Virus record (IMG/VR): IMGVR_UViG_3300047172_000213
Coordinates: 107,416 to 171,415 of that record
Length of the DNA: 64,000 nucleotides
Source of the DNA: a virus
Direction: 5' to 3' (one strand)
The notes under the pieces were generated by a model, which worked only from the letters and a program-made list of their open reading frames with translations, searched no databases and was not told where the DNA came from. The position numbers were made by a program, and so were the translations under genes. Of this stretch, positions 44,301-51,107 are shown piece after piece (the first letter of the stretch is position 1; every line of letters starts with the position of its first letter).

Positions 44301-45408
44301 ACTGGTCCTCGAGGTCGAGCGTCTGTGCGTCGACAACCGCGATGACGTTGATGTCGCGAACCAGCGGCACCGAGAAGGTGGGGTACGCATTGGCCAGCGT
44401 CAGGACGAAGCCCTTGATGGGCGTCTGTGTCGGGCCGATGAGCTGCGTGAAGTCGATGCCCGGGTCCGTGGTGTGCACCCGGCGGGTCAGGACCATGTCC
44501 TCGCCGTCGGCCTGTGCCGACATGAGCGTGCCGGCGCCCAGAATGGGGCCCAGGCCACCGCCGGTGAGGATGTCGCGCTGCATCTCGGGGTCGTTGAAGC
44601 CCCGGACGTTGATCTGGGTTACGTCGGAGAAGTCGTTGGTGATCTGAGCGACGACGCCCGCCACGGTGACCAGCGACCGCTCGGTGAGCTCCTGCTCGAC
44701 CCTGTCGATGAACTCGACGGCCGTCTCGGCGTCCACACCCGTCGAGAAGCGGGACTTGTTGGTGATGCGCGTGGCGCTGGCCACGTTCGCGATGGTCACC
44801 ACATCATCCGGGCCGATGTTGTACTGGTCACCAGCAGCTTCGGCGACGACGTTGATGTCGAAGAAGTAGAGCGTCCCCTCGAGGTTCAGGAGCATCTCGG
44901 CGACGCTTATGCCCTGCACCTCGGTCGGGTAGAAGTGCAGGCCCTCCTGGGTCGTGACGAAGTTGGCCGGAGTGATGGAGATGTCCTGGGGCTGGGCGAA
45001 GTAGATGCGCACCACACCCGTGGCCAGGTTGCCAGTCTCTCGGGTCGCGAAGAGGTTTGCCCCGAGCGCATCCGCTTCATCGGTCGTGAGGACGGTTGGG
45101 TCCTGGAACGACTGCGCGTTGGCCACGCGCGTGATTTCCCGAACGATGGGGTTCCACAACACGATGGCCGCCTTGATGAGCAAGTCGGTGATCGCGTCAC
45201 CCTCTTTCGTGGGCATCTGCGGGAAGTTCTGGTTGAGCAGCGTCTGGATGAACTGCCCGATGTCGACCGTGAAGGGGTCGGTGCCAAGCCGCGCGAGGAT
45301 GGGCTGTACGACCTGGACGTCGTAGGGGGAGCCCGGCGTCAGGTCGAGCGAAGAATCGACGTTGCCGAGGCACTGGATGATGAAGGCTTGGAGGTCGGCA
45401 AGGGCCAT
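41287..45408 (-). CDS. Baseplate J/gp6-like wedge protein (1373 aa)
   Basis: ATG 45408 directly after the gp25-like gene. Residues about 60-330 match the baseplate J pattern: a helix with EGDAITDLLIKAA, the turn ATRETGNLATGVVRIYF, then YNIGPDDVVTIAN and the segment VEFIDRVEQELTERSLVT. The remaining thousand residues are beta-rich insertions and tail domains, making it far longer than P2 gpJ or T4 gp6. Proteins of this class form the wedge ring of contractile-tail baseplates. A second YNIGADL near the C-terminus suggests an internally duplicated core. Confidence 0.85.
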   Translation of the reverse strand: MALADLQAFIIQCLGNVDSSLDLTPGSPYDVQVVQPILARLGTDPFTVDIGQFIQTLLNQNFPQMPTKEGDAITDLLIKAAIVLWNPIVREITRVANAQSFQDPTVLTTDEADALGANLFATRETGNLATGVVRIYFAQPQDISITPANFVTTQEGLHFYPTEVQGISVAEMLLNLEGTLYFFDINVVAEAAGDQYNIGPDDVVTIANVASATRITNKSRFSTGVDAETAVEFIDRVEQELTERSLVTVAGVVAQITNDFSDVTQINVRGFNDPEMQRDILTGGGLGPILGAGTLMSAQADGEDMVLTRRVHTTDPGIDFTQLIGPTQTPIKGFVLTLANAYPTFSVPLVRDINVIAVVDAQTLDLEDQFISYQAANCVWTLRAVSLSLSNIPGGILYPNQPDGTVTVPSNEIHIGGCTDVYVRASALDSDSLVLSDIVDDQPLLAGTKLAFEASDPPYPDNQVVQLLDFTMGVPGGYSENDPTWQAINDAPLYGYTLQILDPPNAGPYRILEVVQVNGSSPILVVSPAFTYLPGTFRWRISAEIFIDLVEPKDTKVSGSDMSSVLGQSTLTTNGGTDFQNYGVGVNDVVRITNGPVAGDYVVTAAPLAPFYTRLQVTPSLPASANDLSYYIFTPNPAGGLDLPFIRIDSIDLLDTSGQPVGTTIPYANPIDVESQGFANSAHGVKADIDDGILGIVSRPFPTGVTIVSGRNVLHIGWDGLSSPIIVTLTAGLLFIADVVNQVNSAAFLATGISRLAVVTPDGERMGILPIDTNTTVYAGVVGSALATLFGYDDGVTNYTSRDIRSGDPGASQIDTASSGGGWASLRPALDTVFDVAQVLDGNQIGFYDGLTVPNAPYNDTKYDPLRTKNDFSPEVSRHIQVGSRSLGTARCYFMDPTSFQVDSNTLFTYTALDGSEYNYIPDPTNNYQRIPSLPSGTQPTDGNVNGALPSDLYFESLSTDFIAQGIQKGDLLVIDYVPLLGTVALGNSVSMLATKIITLNVGGGVDKNIIFVNDSSSIPSTDVTTTGLVNQINEVVGQTVCSLSTGTPAYLEFQADVEIIVRGSSASNSANALLGFSLVAGVDQSNNSPIKGTYQIDMVGPAGDVHQVVIDPDAPAPYLTSFASTADDGQAIQQFQVLRAGVQRIVSTTMSTQVETANLYYFDVELISQGTGDSYNIGADLQMTVKGFQSDGYYLTTDDPNLTFSPVEKPKLHISTSILEVGTSDDPSNATLLPGQNLQVNYDRSNTVANVDNYIRSDTERVINESPLARHLIPYFVRFSLTYAGGSAESLLTSDIQTYINGLEPAQTLDASELNQLAYNRGAISIQNPITLLAVIHNFDRTITVERSQDSLNTGSLAAFIPDVLLVTRTLT

Positions 45409-45414
45409 TGGGGG

Positions 45415-46071
45415 CTACACCATGATGTTCGCGATGGCCGAACGGCCGGCCTGGGACGTGAGCTCGATGGAGACTACCAGGGCCCCCTCGTTGCTGTTGT
45501 ACGCCGCCGAGCTCACGGTTGCAGCAAGAAGGCGCTCGTCACGGGGTATCGACGGGTCGCGGGACTGGATGGCCGTGATCTGCCGGCTCGTCGTGTCGAC
45601 CGCCACGATGATGTCGCTCACGATTGTACCGCCCTGGTCAGCGCCGAAAGTCAGGCCGATGTCCTTCAGGGCGTTGCCCCCGATCTTCGGCGCGAAGATG
45701 TCGCGACCAGGCGTGGTGAGCAGAATCTTCAGGAAGATCTGCATCAGCCGCAGAATCCCCGAGACCTTGCTGGCCACGGGGCCGACCTGGAACTTGATGA
45801 CGCTCCTGGGGCTGATGGCGAGGTTGCGCGAGACGACCTGTACCGAGGTCAGGGTCACCAGCGTTAGCTGCACCGGCACCTGGGCCAGAAGCACGGTCTT
45901 CGAGAGGATGACGACGTCGGGCGAGGCGATGTCGTTGATGAGGACCTGGTCGACAGCCGTGAAGTCCAGCCCGGTCACGCGGATGGTGCGAGGCGTCATG
46001 CCCTGAACAATCGACACCGCGGAAAGCGGCACGGCCGACTGGGGAAACACCACCTGGAAGTCGACCGACAA
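45415..46071 (-). CDS. gp25-like baseplate wedge protein with N-terminal IPT/TIG-like domain
   Basis: 218 residues; TTG start at 46071 after GAGGAGG. Residues 1-90 are beta-rich, with the MTPRTIRVTGLDF pattern of IPT/TIG immunoglobulin-like folds. Residues 100-218 resemble the gpW/gp25 family: helix VSGILRLMQIFLKILLT, TPGRDIFAPKIGG, and the conserved region around PSIPRDERLL. gp25 is the initiator of wedge assembly in T4, and its gene usually precedes the baseplate J/gp6 gene, as here. The fused Ig-like domain is unusual. Confidence 0.7.
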   Translation of the reverse strand: MSVDFQVVFPQSAVPLSAVSIVQGMTPRTIRVTGLDFTAVDQVLINDIASPDVVILSKTVLLAQVPVQLTLVTLTSVQVVSRNLAISPRSVIKFQVGPVASKVSGILRLMQIFLKILLTTPGRDIFAPKIGGNALKDIGLTFGADQGGTIVSDIIVAVDTTSRQITAIQSRDPSIPRDERLLAATVSSAAYNSNEGALVVSIELTSQAGRSAIANIMV

Positions 46072-46114
46072 GTTGCCTCCTCGAGTACTGCTGCACAGTC
46101 TACAGCCAGACGCT

Positions 46115-46143
46115 AAGAAAGCAGAGACCCGGCTTCAGCCGGG
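46115..46143 (-). terminator. Intrinsic terminator before the baseplate block
   Basis: Minus-strand CCCGGCT, GA, AGCCGGG (7-bp perfect stem) followed by TCTCTGCTTTCTT. It ends the accessory operon just upstream of the gp25-like gene. The stretch 46072-46114 should then hold a promoter for the baseplate block. Only a weak TAGACT element is seen there, and no copy of the shared motif. Confidence 0.7.
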
Positions 46144-46152
46144 CCCCCTTTG

Positions 46153-46218
46153 CTACGTGCTGGCCGCGAGGTAGGCGGTCAGCGGCTTGAGCGCTTCTCG
46201 GACTTCTTCGTCACTCAT
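46153..46218 (-). CDS. Possible micro-protein (21 aa)
   Basis: ATG 46218 overlaps the stop of the upstream gene as ATGA and runs to TAG at 46153-46155, ending 10 bases before the terminator stem. The product starts MSDEEVREALKPL and would be one amphipathic helix. The coupling is of the type used by real genes here, but 21 codons is too short for codon statistics, so it may be chance. Confidence 0.35.
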   Translation of the reverse strand: MSDEEVREALKPLTAYLAAST

Positions 46219-46904
46219 CAGCCCACCTGCTCTGCACTTGAGTGGACACCGTCTCGGAGGAGGACAGCGCGGGTGTAGTCGTACTGCCAGCCAGTGATGT
46301 GCTGCTCTTGCGCCCAGACGGTGAGGTAGGCCTGCAGCCGTTTTCGAGCGTCATCGGTGATTCCCTCCCCTGCGTTCTCGTACATCTCCTGCCGCTCGAG
46401 CTCATGCTCGAGGATGTTCTCTGCATTCAGCGTGAAGGGGTGCGGCGTGCACGCCCAGACGTACTCGGGGACGCTGACACCCTCGTCCTCGCAGTAGTCG
46501 AGGACCTCGTCGATGCCGCTGAAGTAGCCGTCGCCGAGGCCGTCGCCGAGGCCGCCCTCGTGGCCTTCCCAGTAGACCGGGCCCTCGTAGTCTTCCATGA
46601 CGAGCTTCACGGCTTTGTCGTAGCGGGCCTTCTCCTTCTCGATCGCGACGGCCGCACGGCACTCCTTGCAGCGCAAGTAGTAGTGGTAATCGAGCGGCTT
46701 ACCGCAGACGCAGTTCTGCACACAGTGCGCGGCCGCGTCTTGCATCTTGCGCTTGCGGTCCTTCTCCGTGTCCCTGGCGCCCAAGATGAAGAGCAGGCCG
46801 CACTTGGGACAAGCCCAGGCCACCAGGCGGTCCTCGATCTTGAGGACCACCTCGAGGGGCTCTGGAAGCGTGGCGGGGGGCAAAGTATCGTCGGGCTGGG
46901 TCAT
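46218..46904 (-). CDS. Zinc-binding hypothetical protein
   Basis: 228 residues from ATG 46904. Residues 30-90 hold four cysteine pairs or near-pairs (CPKC, CVQNCVC, CKEC), consistent with one or two zinc sites. Residues 100-140 are acidic with Gly repeats (GGLGDGLGDGYF). The C-terminal half is helical with aromatic residues. No family recognised. First zinc protein of the accessory block next to the baseplate genes. Confidence 0.65.
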   Translation of the reverse strand: MTQPDDTLPPATLPEPLEVVLKIEDRLVAWACPKCGLLFILGARDTEKDRKRKMQDAAAHCVQNCVCGKPLDYHYYLRCKECRAAVAIEKEKARYDKAVKLVMEDYEGPVYWEGHEGGLGDGLGDGYFSGIDEVLDYCEDEGVSVPEYVWACTPHPFTLNAENILEHELERQEMYENAGEGITDDARKRLQAYLTVWAQEQHITGWQYDYTRAVLLRDGVHSSAEQVG

Positions 46905-46912
46905 CGTTGTGC

Positions 46913-47101
46913 TCAGAGGGGCTTGTCGTGTGGCGTTGCAGTCGCTTCGATACGGCCGTCGACCTTCTCGAAGCTCGGGACGTCGAGCGTGAAGGAGTAG
47001 ACCCGCGCACCCGGCTTCTTCTGGTAGTCGGTCGGCTCGGTGTGCGAGAAGTACGGGCGGTCGGCACCCGGCTCCATGATGAGGAAGGCCTGAACTTTCA
47101 T
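46913..47101 (-). CDS. Small hypothetical protein (62 aa)
   Basis: ATG 47101, ATGA-coupled to the RNase HII stop; a longer upstream frame overlaps the nuclease and is rejected. The product starts MKVQAFLIMEPGADRPYF and shows two or three beta strands and a charged C-terminus, with no cysteines. It could be a small single-domain regulator. Function unknown. Confidence 0.6.
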   Translation of the reverse strand: MKVQAFLIMEPGADRPYFSHTEPTDYQKKPGARVYSFTLDVPSFEKVDGRIEATATPHDKPL

Positions 47102-47694
47102 GCGATCTCCAAGAACTTCTTGATGGGGCGGTAGCTGCGGCGATGCAGCGCGCAAACGCCGTGCTGCTCCAGCCCGTGCGTATGGGAAGCAACGCCGTAC
47201 CCGACGTTCTTGTCGAAGCCGTAGTGCGGATACTGCTGGTGGTACTGGCGCATGACGTAGTCTCGGTGGGTCTTGGCGACGATGCTCGCAGCACTGACGG
47301 CAGGGAAGATGGAGTCGGCCCTCGGCACGCAGCGAGCCATCAGCAGACCGGGAGGACGCAGGATACCGTCGATGATGACGGTAGCCAACGGGAAGCTCTC
47401 CTGCATCGTGCGAATGGCCGCCGAGTGCGCCTCGAGCAGTGCTGTCTTCACCCCGACCCGGTCGATGTAGTCGTTGCTGGCCGAGATCAAGGAGAACGGC
47501 ATTCCCTCGAGGAGCGCGTAGACGGCCACGCGCTCCTCGTGCGTGAGCCTCTTCGAATCGTCGAGCCCCTCAGGGGGCGTCCACGTGGTGGGCGCACAGA
47601 ACGCGCACACGACGAGCGGACCGGCCCAAGCGCCGTACCCGACTTCGTCGCTGCCGATGATGTACGCGGGCTCAAGCCGGCGAGTTGACGTCAC
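47098..47694 (-). CDS. rnhB: Ribonuclease HII
   Basis: 198 residues from GTG 47694; the upstream in-frame part is Arg/Ser-rich noise overlapping the previous gene. Catalytic residues match the family: GSDEVGYGAWAGPLVV (D16, E17), DDSKRLT, VIIDGI, and VSAASIVAKTHRD. The C-terminal YGFDKNVGYG, then HTHGLEQHG and HRRSYRPI, are also typical. RNase HII cuts RNA in RNA-DNA hybrids and at single ribonucleotides, so it can remove primers made by the phage primase. RnhB is uncommon in phages, which more often carry RnhA. Confidence 0.92.
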   Translation of the reverse strand: MTSTRRLEPAYIIGSDEVGYGAWAGPLVVCAFCAPTTWTPPEGLDDSKRLTHEERVAVYALLEGMPFSLISASNDYIDRVGVKTALLEAHSAAIRTMQESFPLATVIIDGILRPPGLLMARCVPRADSIFPAVSAASIVAKTHRDYVMRQYHQQYPHYGFDKNVGYGVASHTHGLEQHGVCALHRRSYRPIKKFLEIA

Positions 47695-47986
47695 GGGTCG
47701 GGTCCGCGTCTGCGAACGCCGACGCCGGCATCGCCATGATCTGGGTCGCGGCCTGCGTGACGGCGTTGAGGACGTTCTGCACGGCGTTGAGCTCGTTGGG
47801 GCGCGTAGGTGTGTCCGGGCCCGAGATGCGCGCAATCTGCTGGGTAGCAAGGTCCTCGAACGTGATGGCGCTGAAGGACTGAACAAGCTTGTCTCCCTCT
47901 ACCGCCGCGTAGGCGTCGTTGAGGGCCACGCGCAGGTTGAGGTTCTGCTGCTGTGTCTGCGGATCGTCCTGGACGTTGCCGGGCAT
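47672..47986 (-). CDS. Hypothetical acidic protein
   Basis: 104 residues, ATG 47986, overlapping the RNase HII start by 23 bases. Gln/Asn/Asp-rich N-terminus, then helices FEDLATQQIARI and LNAVQNVLNAVTQAATQIM. Acidic and cysteine-free. Nothing points to a specific function. Confidence 0.6.
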   Translation of the reverse strand: MPGNVQDDPQTQQQNLNLRVALNDAYAAVEGDKLVQSFSAITFEDLATQQIARISGPDTPTRPNELNAVQNVLNAVTQAATQIMAMPASAFADADPTRDVNSPA

Positions 47987-47989
47987 GGG

Positions 47990-48538
47990 CTACTCCAACG
48001 GTGTGGGGGTTCGCAGCTTGTCGGCGAACCCACGTAGCAGATAGGGGAACGCCGTGATGTCGAAGGTCGTGGTGTTCAGTATCGTGAGTCCCACGGGAAT
48101 GATCGGGTCGACTCCAGAGGGCGGACTGACGCGCAGGTGGTCGCTGACAAGGCGCAGGGCATCGACCAGGGAAGGGAAGACCTTCTGCACCTGCTCGCCC
48201 TGCTCGATGCAGTGGTACAGCACCTCTTCGTGCATGACCCCCTTGGGCACCTGCTCGACTACAGCCCGGCGGGCCGGGATACGAGAAAGCGGCGGCTGCG
48301 TCTGAGCCGCGACCTGCTCCTGCATGCCCAGGGGAGTATCAACACGCTGCCCAGTGATGATGATCGCCGCGCCTCGTACGGTCTGGCTCACCACCTGGAA
48401 CTGATTGTCGGTCATCTCCTGCAGCGCGGCCTCGAGGGCATGGGCAAAGCTGTGCGGGTCGTCACCGGTGACGGCCACGGTCTTCCAGTGCACCTTGGGC
48501 TGGAACGGGTTGCTGCGCATACGCTGGCGTGAACTCAT
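47990..48538 (-). CDS. Hypothetical alpha/beta protein
   Basis: 182 residues from ATG 48538 with GGGAG upstream. Residues 1-65 look like a small alpha/beta domain (VHWKTVAVTG, FAHALEAALQEM, FQVVSQTVRGAAIIIT). Residues 90-130 are a helical segment with PARRAVVEQVPKG. The rest is mixed and contains a hydrophobic stretch IIPVGLTILNT. No family recognised. The domain around FQVVSQTV is similar in size to small phage regulators. Confidence 0.6.
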   Translation of the reverse strand: MSSRQRMRSNPFQPKVHWKTVAVTGDDPHSFAHALEAALQEMTDNQFQVVSQTVRGAAIIITGQRVDTPLGMQEQVAAQTQPPLSRIPARRAVVEQVPKGVMHEEVLYHCIEQGEQVQKVFPSLVDALRLVSDHLRVSPPSGVDPIIPVGLTILNTTTFDITAFPYLLRGFADKLRTPTPLE

Positions 48539-48696
48539 TCTACTCCCTTCACAGTGTATTCCCGAACCTTCCACCTGAAGCCTGTGACGTCGTCAGGATC
48601 AATCATCCTGCGCTCAGTCCTGTCGATGAGCTTCTGTTGTCTCCACCAGCGCGACTGCGACTTGCTGAACTTCCTGCGTCGAAGACGACCCGACAT
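48535..48696 (-). CDS. Very small Arg-rich protein (53 aa)
   Basis: ATG 48696 follows a strong AGGAGGAG sequence and ends TGA 48535-48537, ATGA-coupled to the next gene. The first 30 residues are highly basic (MSGRLRRRKFSKSQSRWWRQ), the rest more acidic. It overlaps the previous gene by 83 bases in another frame. The SD and downstream coupling favour a real gene; a nucleic-acid-binding role is possible. Confidence 0.5.
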   Translation of the reverse strand: MSGRLRRRKFSKSQSRWWRQQKLIDRTERRMIDPDDVTGFRWKVREYTVKGVE

Positions 48697-48994
48697 CTAC
48701 TTCTCCTCCTTCAGTGGGCTCGCCTACGGCCTTGGTCAGAGCGCGCAGGCGGTCCATGCCCTTGCCGATGAGGCTCTTCTGCACCTCGCGCACGACCTGT
48801 ATGTACGTCTTGCACGCCGCAACCGCCTGAAAGAGGCCAGCCTGATCTTTTGCGAGCTCCGGGGCAGGCAGCCCCTTGACCATCGCGAACTCGGCGTAGT
48901 CGACGCTCATGTCAAAAAGGTGCTGCTTCTCGGCCTCCTCGTACGTGATGCCCCTGAAGGTCGCCAGCGCCTCGATGAACGGGTCCTTCTCCAT
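48614..48994 (-). CDS. Hypothetical helical protein
   Basis: 126 residues from ATG 48994, with AAGGA nearby. Residues 1-90 are well-formed helices (FRGITYEEAEKQHLF, LFQAVAACKTYIQVVREVQ). The C-terminal 35 residues, in the overlap with the small Arg-rich gene, are Glu/Gln/Val-rich and probably disordered. It follows the deoxyribonucleotidase gene. Function unknown. Confidence 0.65.
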   Translation of the reverse strand: MEKDPFIEALATFRGITYEEAEKQHLFDMSVDYAEFAMVKGLPAPELAKDQAGLFQAVAACKTYIQVVREVQKSLIGKGMDRLRALTKAVGEPTEGGEVDVGSSSTQEVQQVAVALVETTEAHRQD

Positions 48995-49005
48995 CGCTTC
49001 CTTGG

Positions 49006-49521
49006 TCAGTAGAACTGGTTGTGTACCAGCTGGACCACCTGGTTCCAGTTGGTGGCCACGGTTACGCCCTCCACCACCTCGGTGTTGATCGTGCGGTCGG
49101 TTTGCCAGAGCACCGGGATGACGTAGTCGTTGTTCTGGCTGAGCCAGTAGTCGAACCAACTGCGAACGTGCTCGTACTTGTCGTCGATGAAGATGTCGCC
49201 GTGGATGCGCTCCTTGTGGCGCGTGTGGATGACGTAGCTGATGTCAGCCCCGAAGTGCCGCTCAAGCCAGAGCTCGCGCTCGTGCGCCCACGTAGGGGAG
49301 CCATTGAACGGCGAGGTGACGCAGATGATGTCCGCGAGCTCCTTCAGCTTCTTCACACCTTCGACGGCGCCCTCGTAGACGGGGATGCTGTCGAAAACCT
49401 CCCAGGTGGTTATGTCGCTGGGCTTGTACTTCTTGCCCGTGATCTCGTTCACGAGCGAGACCGCAGCCAGGGTGAAGTTGGCCAGGATTCCGTCGACGTC
49501 CAGTAGAACAGTGGGCTTCAT
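49006..49521 (-). CDS. 5'(3')-deoxyribonucleotidase, HAD family
   Basis: 171 residues from ATG 49521, ATGA-coupled to the MazG-like gene. HAD motif I is LLDVDGILANF (D8, D10). Motif II is IICVTSPFN, and the later acidic motif HGDIFIDDKYEH matches motifs III/IV. The family dephosphorylates deoxynucleoside monophosphates, usually pyrimidine dNMPs. Paired with ThyX and the MazG-like enzyme it would tune dNTP pools, for example by clearing host-derived dNMPs. Its substrate cannot be told from sequence. Confidence 0.85.
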   Translation of the reverse strand: MKPTVLLDVDGILANFTLAAVSLVNEITGKKYKPSDITTWEVFDSIPVYEGAVEGVKKLKELADIICVTSPFNGSPTWAHERELWLERHFGADISYVIHTRHKERIHGDIFIDDKYEHVRSWFDYWLSQNNDYVIPVLWQTDRTINTEVVEGVTVATNWNQVVQLVHNQFY

Positions 49522-50150
49522 CAGACCTTCTTGCCTCCATGCCTCGTGGGACGCGTGCGGTTGTAGGCCTCCTTCTGGTCGATGGCGGCCCACAGGTCGA
49601 TGCCCTTGCCCTTGCAGAATGCGAAGACCTCCCTGAGGGCGTCGGTGAGGTGCGCGAGGTACGCCGTGTCCCCCTCCCCCATCGTCTTCGACGAGTAGGC
49701 CAGCGCGACCGCCAGGTGGGCCTCGGCGATGAGGGTGTCGAAGTCGGCGTAGTGCTCATCGCTGATGCGCTCGTTGAAGAGCTCTTCGAGCGCGGCCGAC
49801 TTGCCGGAGGTACCCACGTGCTGGGCCACGCGGATGACGAAGTCGGCGAGCTCGATGGGGATGCCGCAGGGCTTGCACCTCGAGAGGTCGGCATCTTCCT
49901 TGAGCTGCGAGGCGTACGTCTTGCACCGGATGCTGCCCTCGCCTACCGTCTCGATCTCGTACCAGATCTCGTTCAGCGGCTTGTTGTTGCGGTACTCCTC
50001 GAAGGCCTCGGACAGCTCGCTGTGATTGAGCGAGGCGATGGACGCGAAGGAGCGCGGGTCACCTTCCGCGCTGACCCAGCCCTTCTCGAGGGAGATGGCG
50101 TGGGAGCGTTCGCAGAGGGCCTTGATGGTGTGCTCGGGCGTGGTGGTCAT
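49521..50150 (-). CDS. MazG-like nucleotide pyrophosphohydrolase
   Basis: 209 residues from ATG 50150. The all-alpha NTP-PPase signature is visible: NHSELSEAFEEYR (E-x2-E set) and, about 60 residues later, IPIELADFVIRV (E-x2-D). The insertion between them carries CKPC and extra charged residues. The C-terminal KEAYNRTRPTRHGGKKV is typical of the phage subfamily. Such enzymes split noncanonical or regulatory nucleotides (dUTP, ppGpp-related pools have been suggested). Coupled by ATGA to the deoxyribonucleotidase. Confidence 0.8.
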   Translation of the reverse strand: MTTTPEHTIKALCERSHAISLEKGWVSAEGDPRSFASIASLNHSELSEAFEEYRNNKPLNEIWYEIETVGEGSIRCKTYASQLKEDADLSRCKPCGIPIELADFVIRVAQHVGTSGKSAALEELFNERISDEHYADFDTLIAEAHLAVALAYSSKTMGEGDTAYLAHLTDALREVFAFCKGKGIDLWAAIDQKEAYNRTRPTRHGGKKV

Positions 50151-50392
50151 GGACGGTTCCTCAGGGTGATGTTCTCGGCTTCGAGGCTCTTCTTCTGGCT
50201 CTCGAGCTCGCGGATCTTCACGTCCGCGGCCGCGAGCAAGTCGTTCATCGTCTTCATGTTGCGTGTGGCCATCGCCTGCGCTTCGAGGGCCTTCGTGAGC
50301 AGCGTGGCCAGCTGGTCCTTGGTCAGGTGGTCGAGCTGCTCCTGAGTGATCTGCGGAATCTCGGGCACGGGGGGAATCGAGGGCATAGCCAC
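50147..50392 (-). CDS. Small coiled-coil protein
   Basis: 81 residues from GTG 50392, six bases after AGGAG; the internal ATG at residue 3 is an alternative. Pro-rich first 12 residues, then a continuous helix with a heptad-like pattern (QLATLLTKALEAQAM, KIRELESQKKSLEAEN). ATGA-coupled to the MazG-like gene. It could be an assembly or adaptor protein. Function unknown. Confidence 0.6.
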   Translation of the reverse strand: MAMPSIPPVPEIPQITQEQLDHLTKDQLATLLTKALEAQAMATRNMKTMNDLLAAADVKIRELESQKKSLEAENITLRNRP

Positions 50393-50401
50393 GGTGGTCT
50401 C

Positions 50402-50578
50402 CTAGATGAACGGGTTTATGGGCAGGCGTGAGCGCTGTAGTCGCTCCATCATCCGCTCGATAGCCCGCACCTGCCAACGGGCAAGATCGGGTCGATCAGT
50501 GGCCGGGCCGATGAGCTCGAGCTGGGCCTTTCGTTGTAGTAGCACCTGCAGTACGTAGTCGCGCTCAAGATCCTTCAC
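50402..50578 (-). CDS. Small helical protein (58 aa)
   Basis: GTG 50578 to TAG 50402-50404; it overlaps the upstream gene by 14 bases and ends nine bases before the next start. The product is basic and helical (KDLERDYVLQVLLQRKAQL and VRAIERMMERLQRSRL), ending in LPINPFI. Codon choice and tight packing support it; the SD is weak. Function unknown. Confidence 0.55.
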   Translation of the reverse strand: MKDLERDYVLQVLLQRKAQLELIGPATDRPDLARWQVRAIERMMERLQRSRLPINPFI

Positions 50579-51107
50579 GTGGCAGCGCCCCCCTAGCCGC
50601 TATGCACTTGCACTCCTCTCCGCGCGCACTGTACGCGGCGCATCCGTGAGCACCGTGCTGCTCAGGGGCGTGGTAGCAGGTGCAGATGCTCGACCAAGGC
50701 GGCGGGCTCTTGATCTGGCTGACGGGACTGAGTCCGTTTAGCCCGATCCACCTCGTGATGGACGCCGAGACATGGTCCGTCACTGAACCGGCAGGCACCG
50801 GCGGCGCCATCTTGTTCTCGGTGGCCCGCACGATGAGGTCCAAGAACTCGGCGCTGATCTTGGGGCTACTCTCGATGTGCTCGAAGAGCTTCTGCCAGAC
50901 CCAATCCACGAAGAAGGCCGCATCGATGTTCTTGAACTGGAAGCCATTGATGCAGTGGCGGCAGCGTTCTACTGCTGGCGTAGTACGGCCAGGAACAGCG
51001 GTGTGCGGTCTGGCGCTAACTTCTCCGGTGCCACCGCACGTCGGGCAGATGCGAGACAGGCACGGAGCGAATCCTTCTTTCAGCCCGCCATCGTTGGCGG
51101 AACTCAT
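50565..51107 (-). CDS. Protein with DnaJ-like zinc motif
   Basis: 180 residues, ATG 51107, ATGA-coupled to the upstream gene. Residues 15-55 carry CPTCGGTGEVS...CRHCINGF, close to one half of a DnaJ CxxCxGxG zinc finger. Residues 60-110 are helical (FFVDWVWQKLFEHIE). The C-terminal region has more Cys (CTCYH, CKCI), giving a second possible metal site. No J-domain is present, so chaperone activity is not implied. Confidence 0.65.
   Translation of the reverse strand: MSSANDGGLKEGFAPCLSRICPTCGGTGEVSARPHTAVPGRTTPAVERCRHCINGFQFKNIDAAFFVDWVWQKLFEHIESSPKISAEFLDLIVRATENKMAPPVPAGSVTDHVSASITRWIGLNGLSPVSQIKSPPPWSSICTCYHAPEQHGAHGCAAYSARGEECKCIAARGALPREGS

Noticed and set aside
44167-45867. Plus-strand open frame (566 codons) opposite baseplate genes
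   Set aside because: Antisense to the baseplate J/gp25-like pair; composition typical of a mirror frame.
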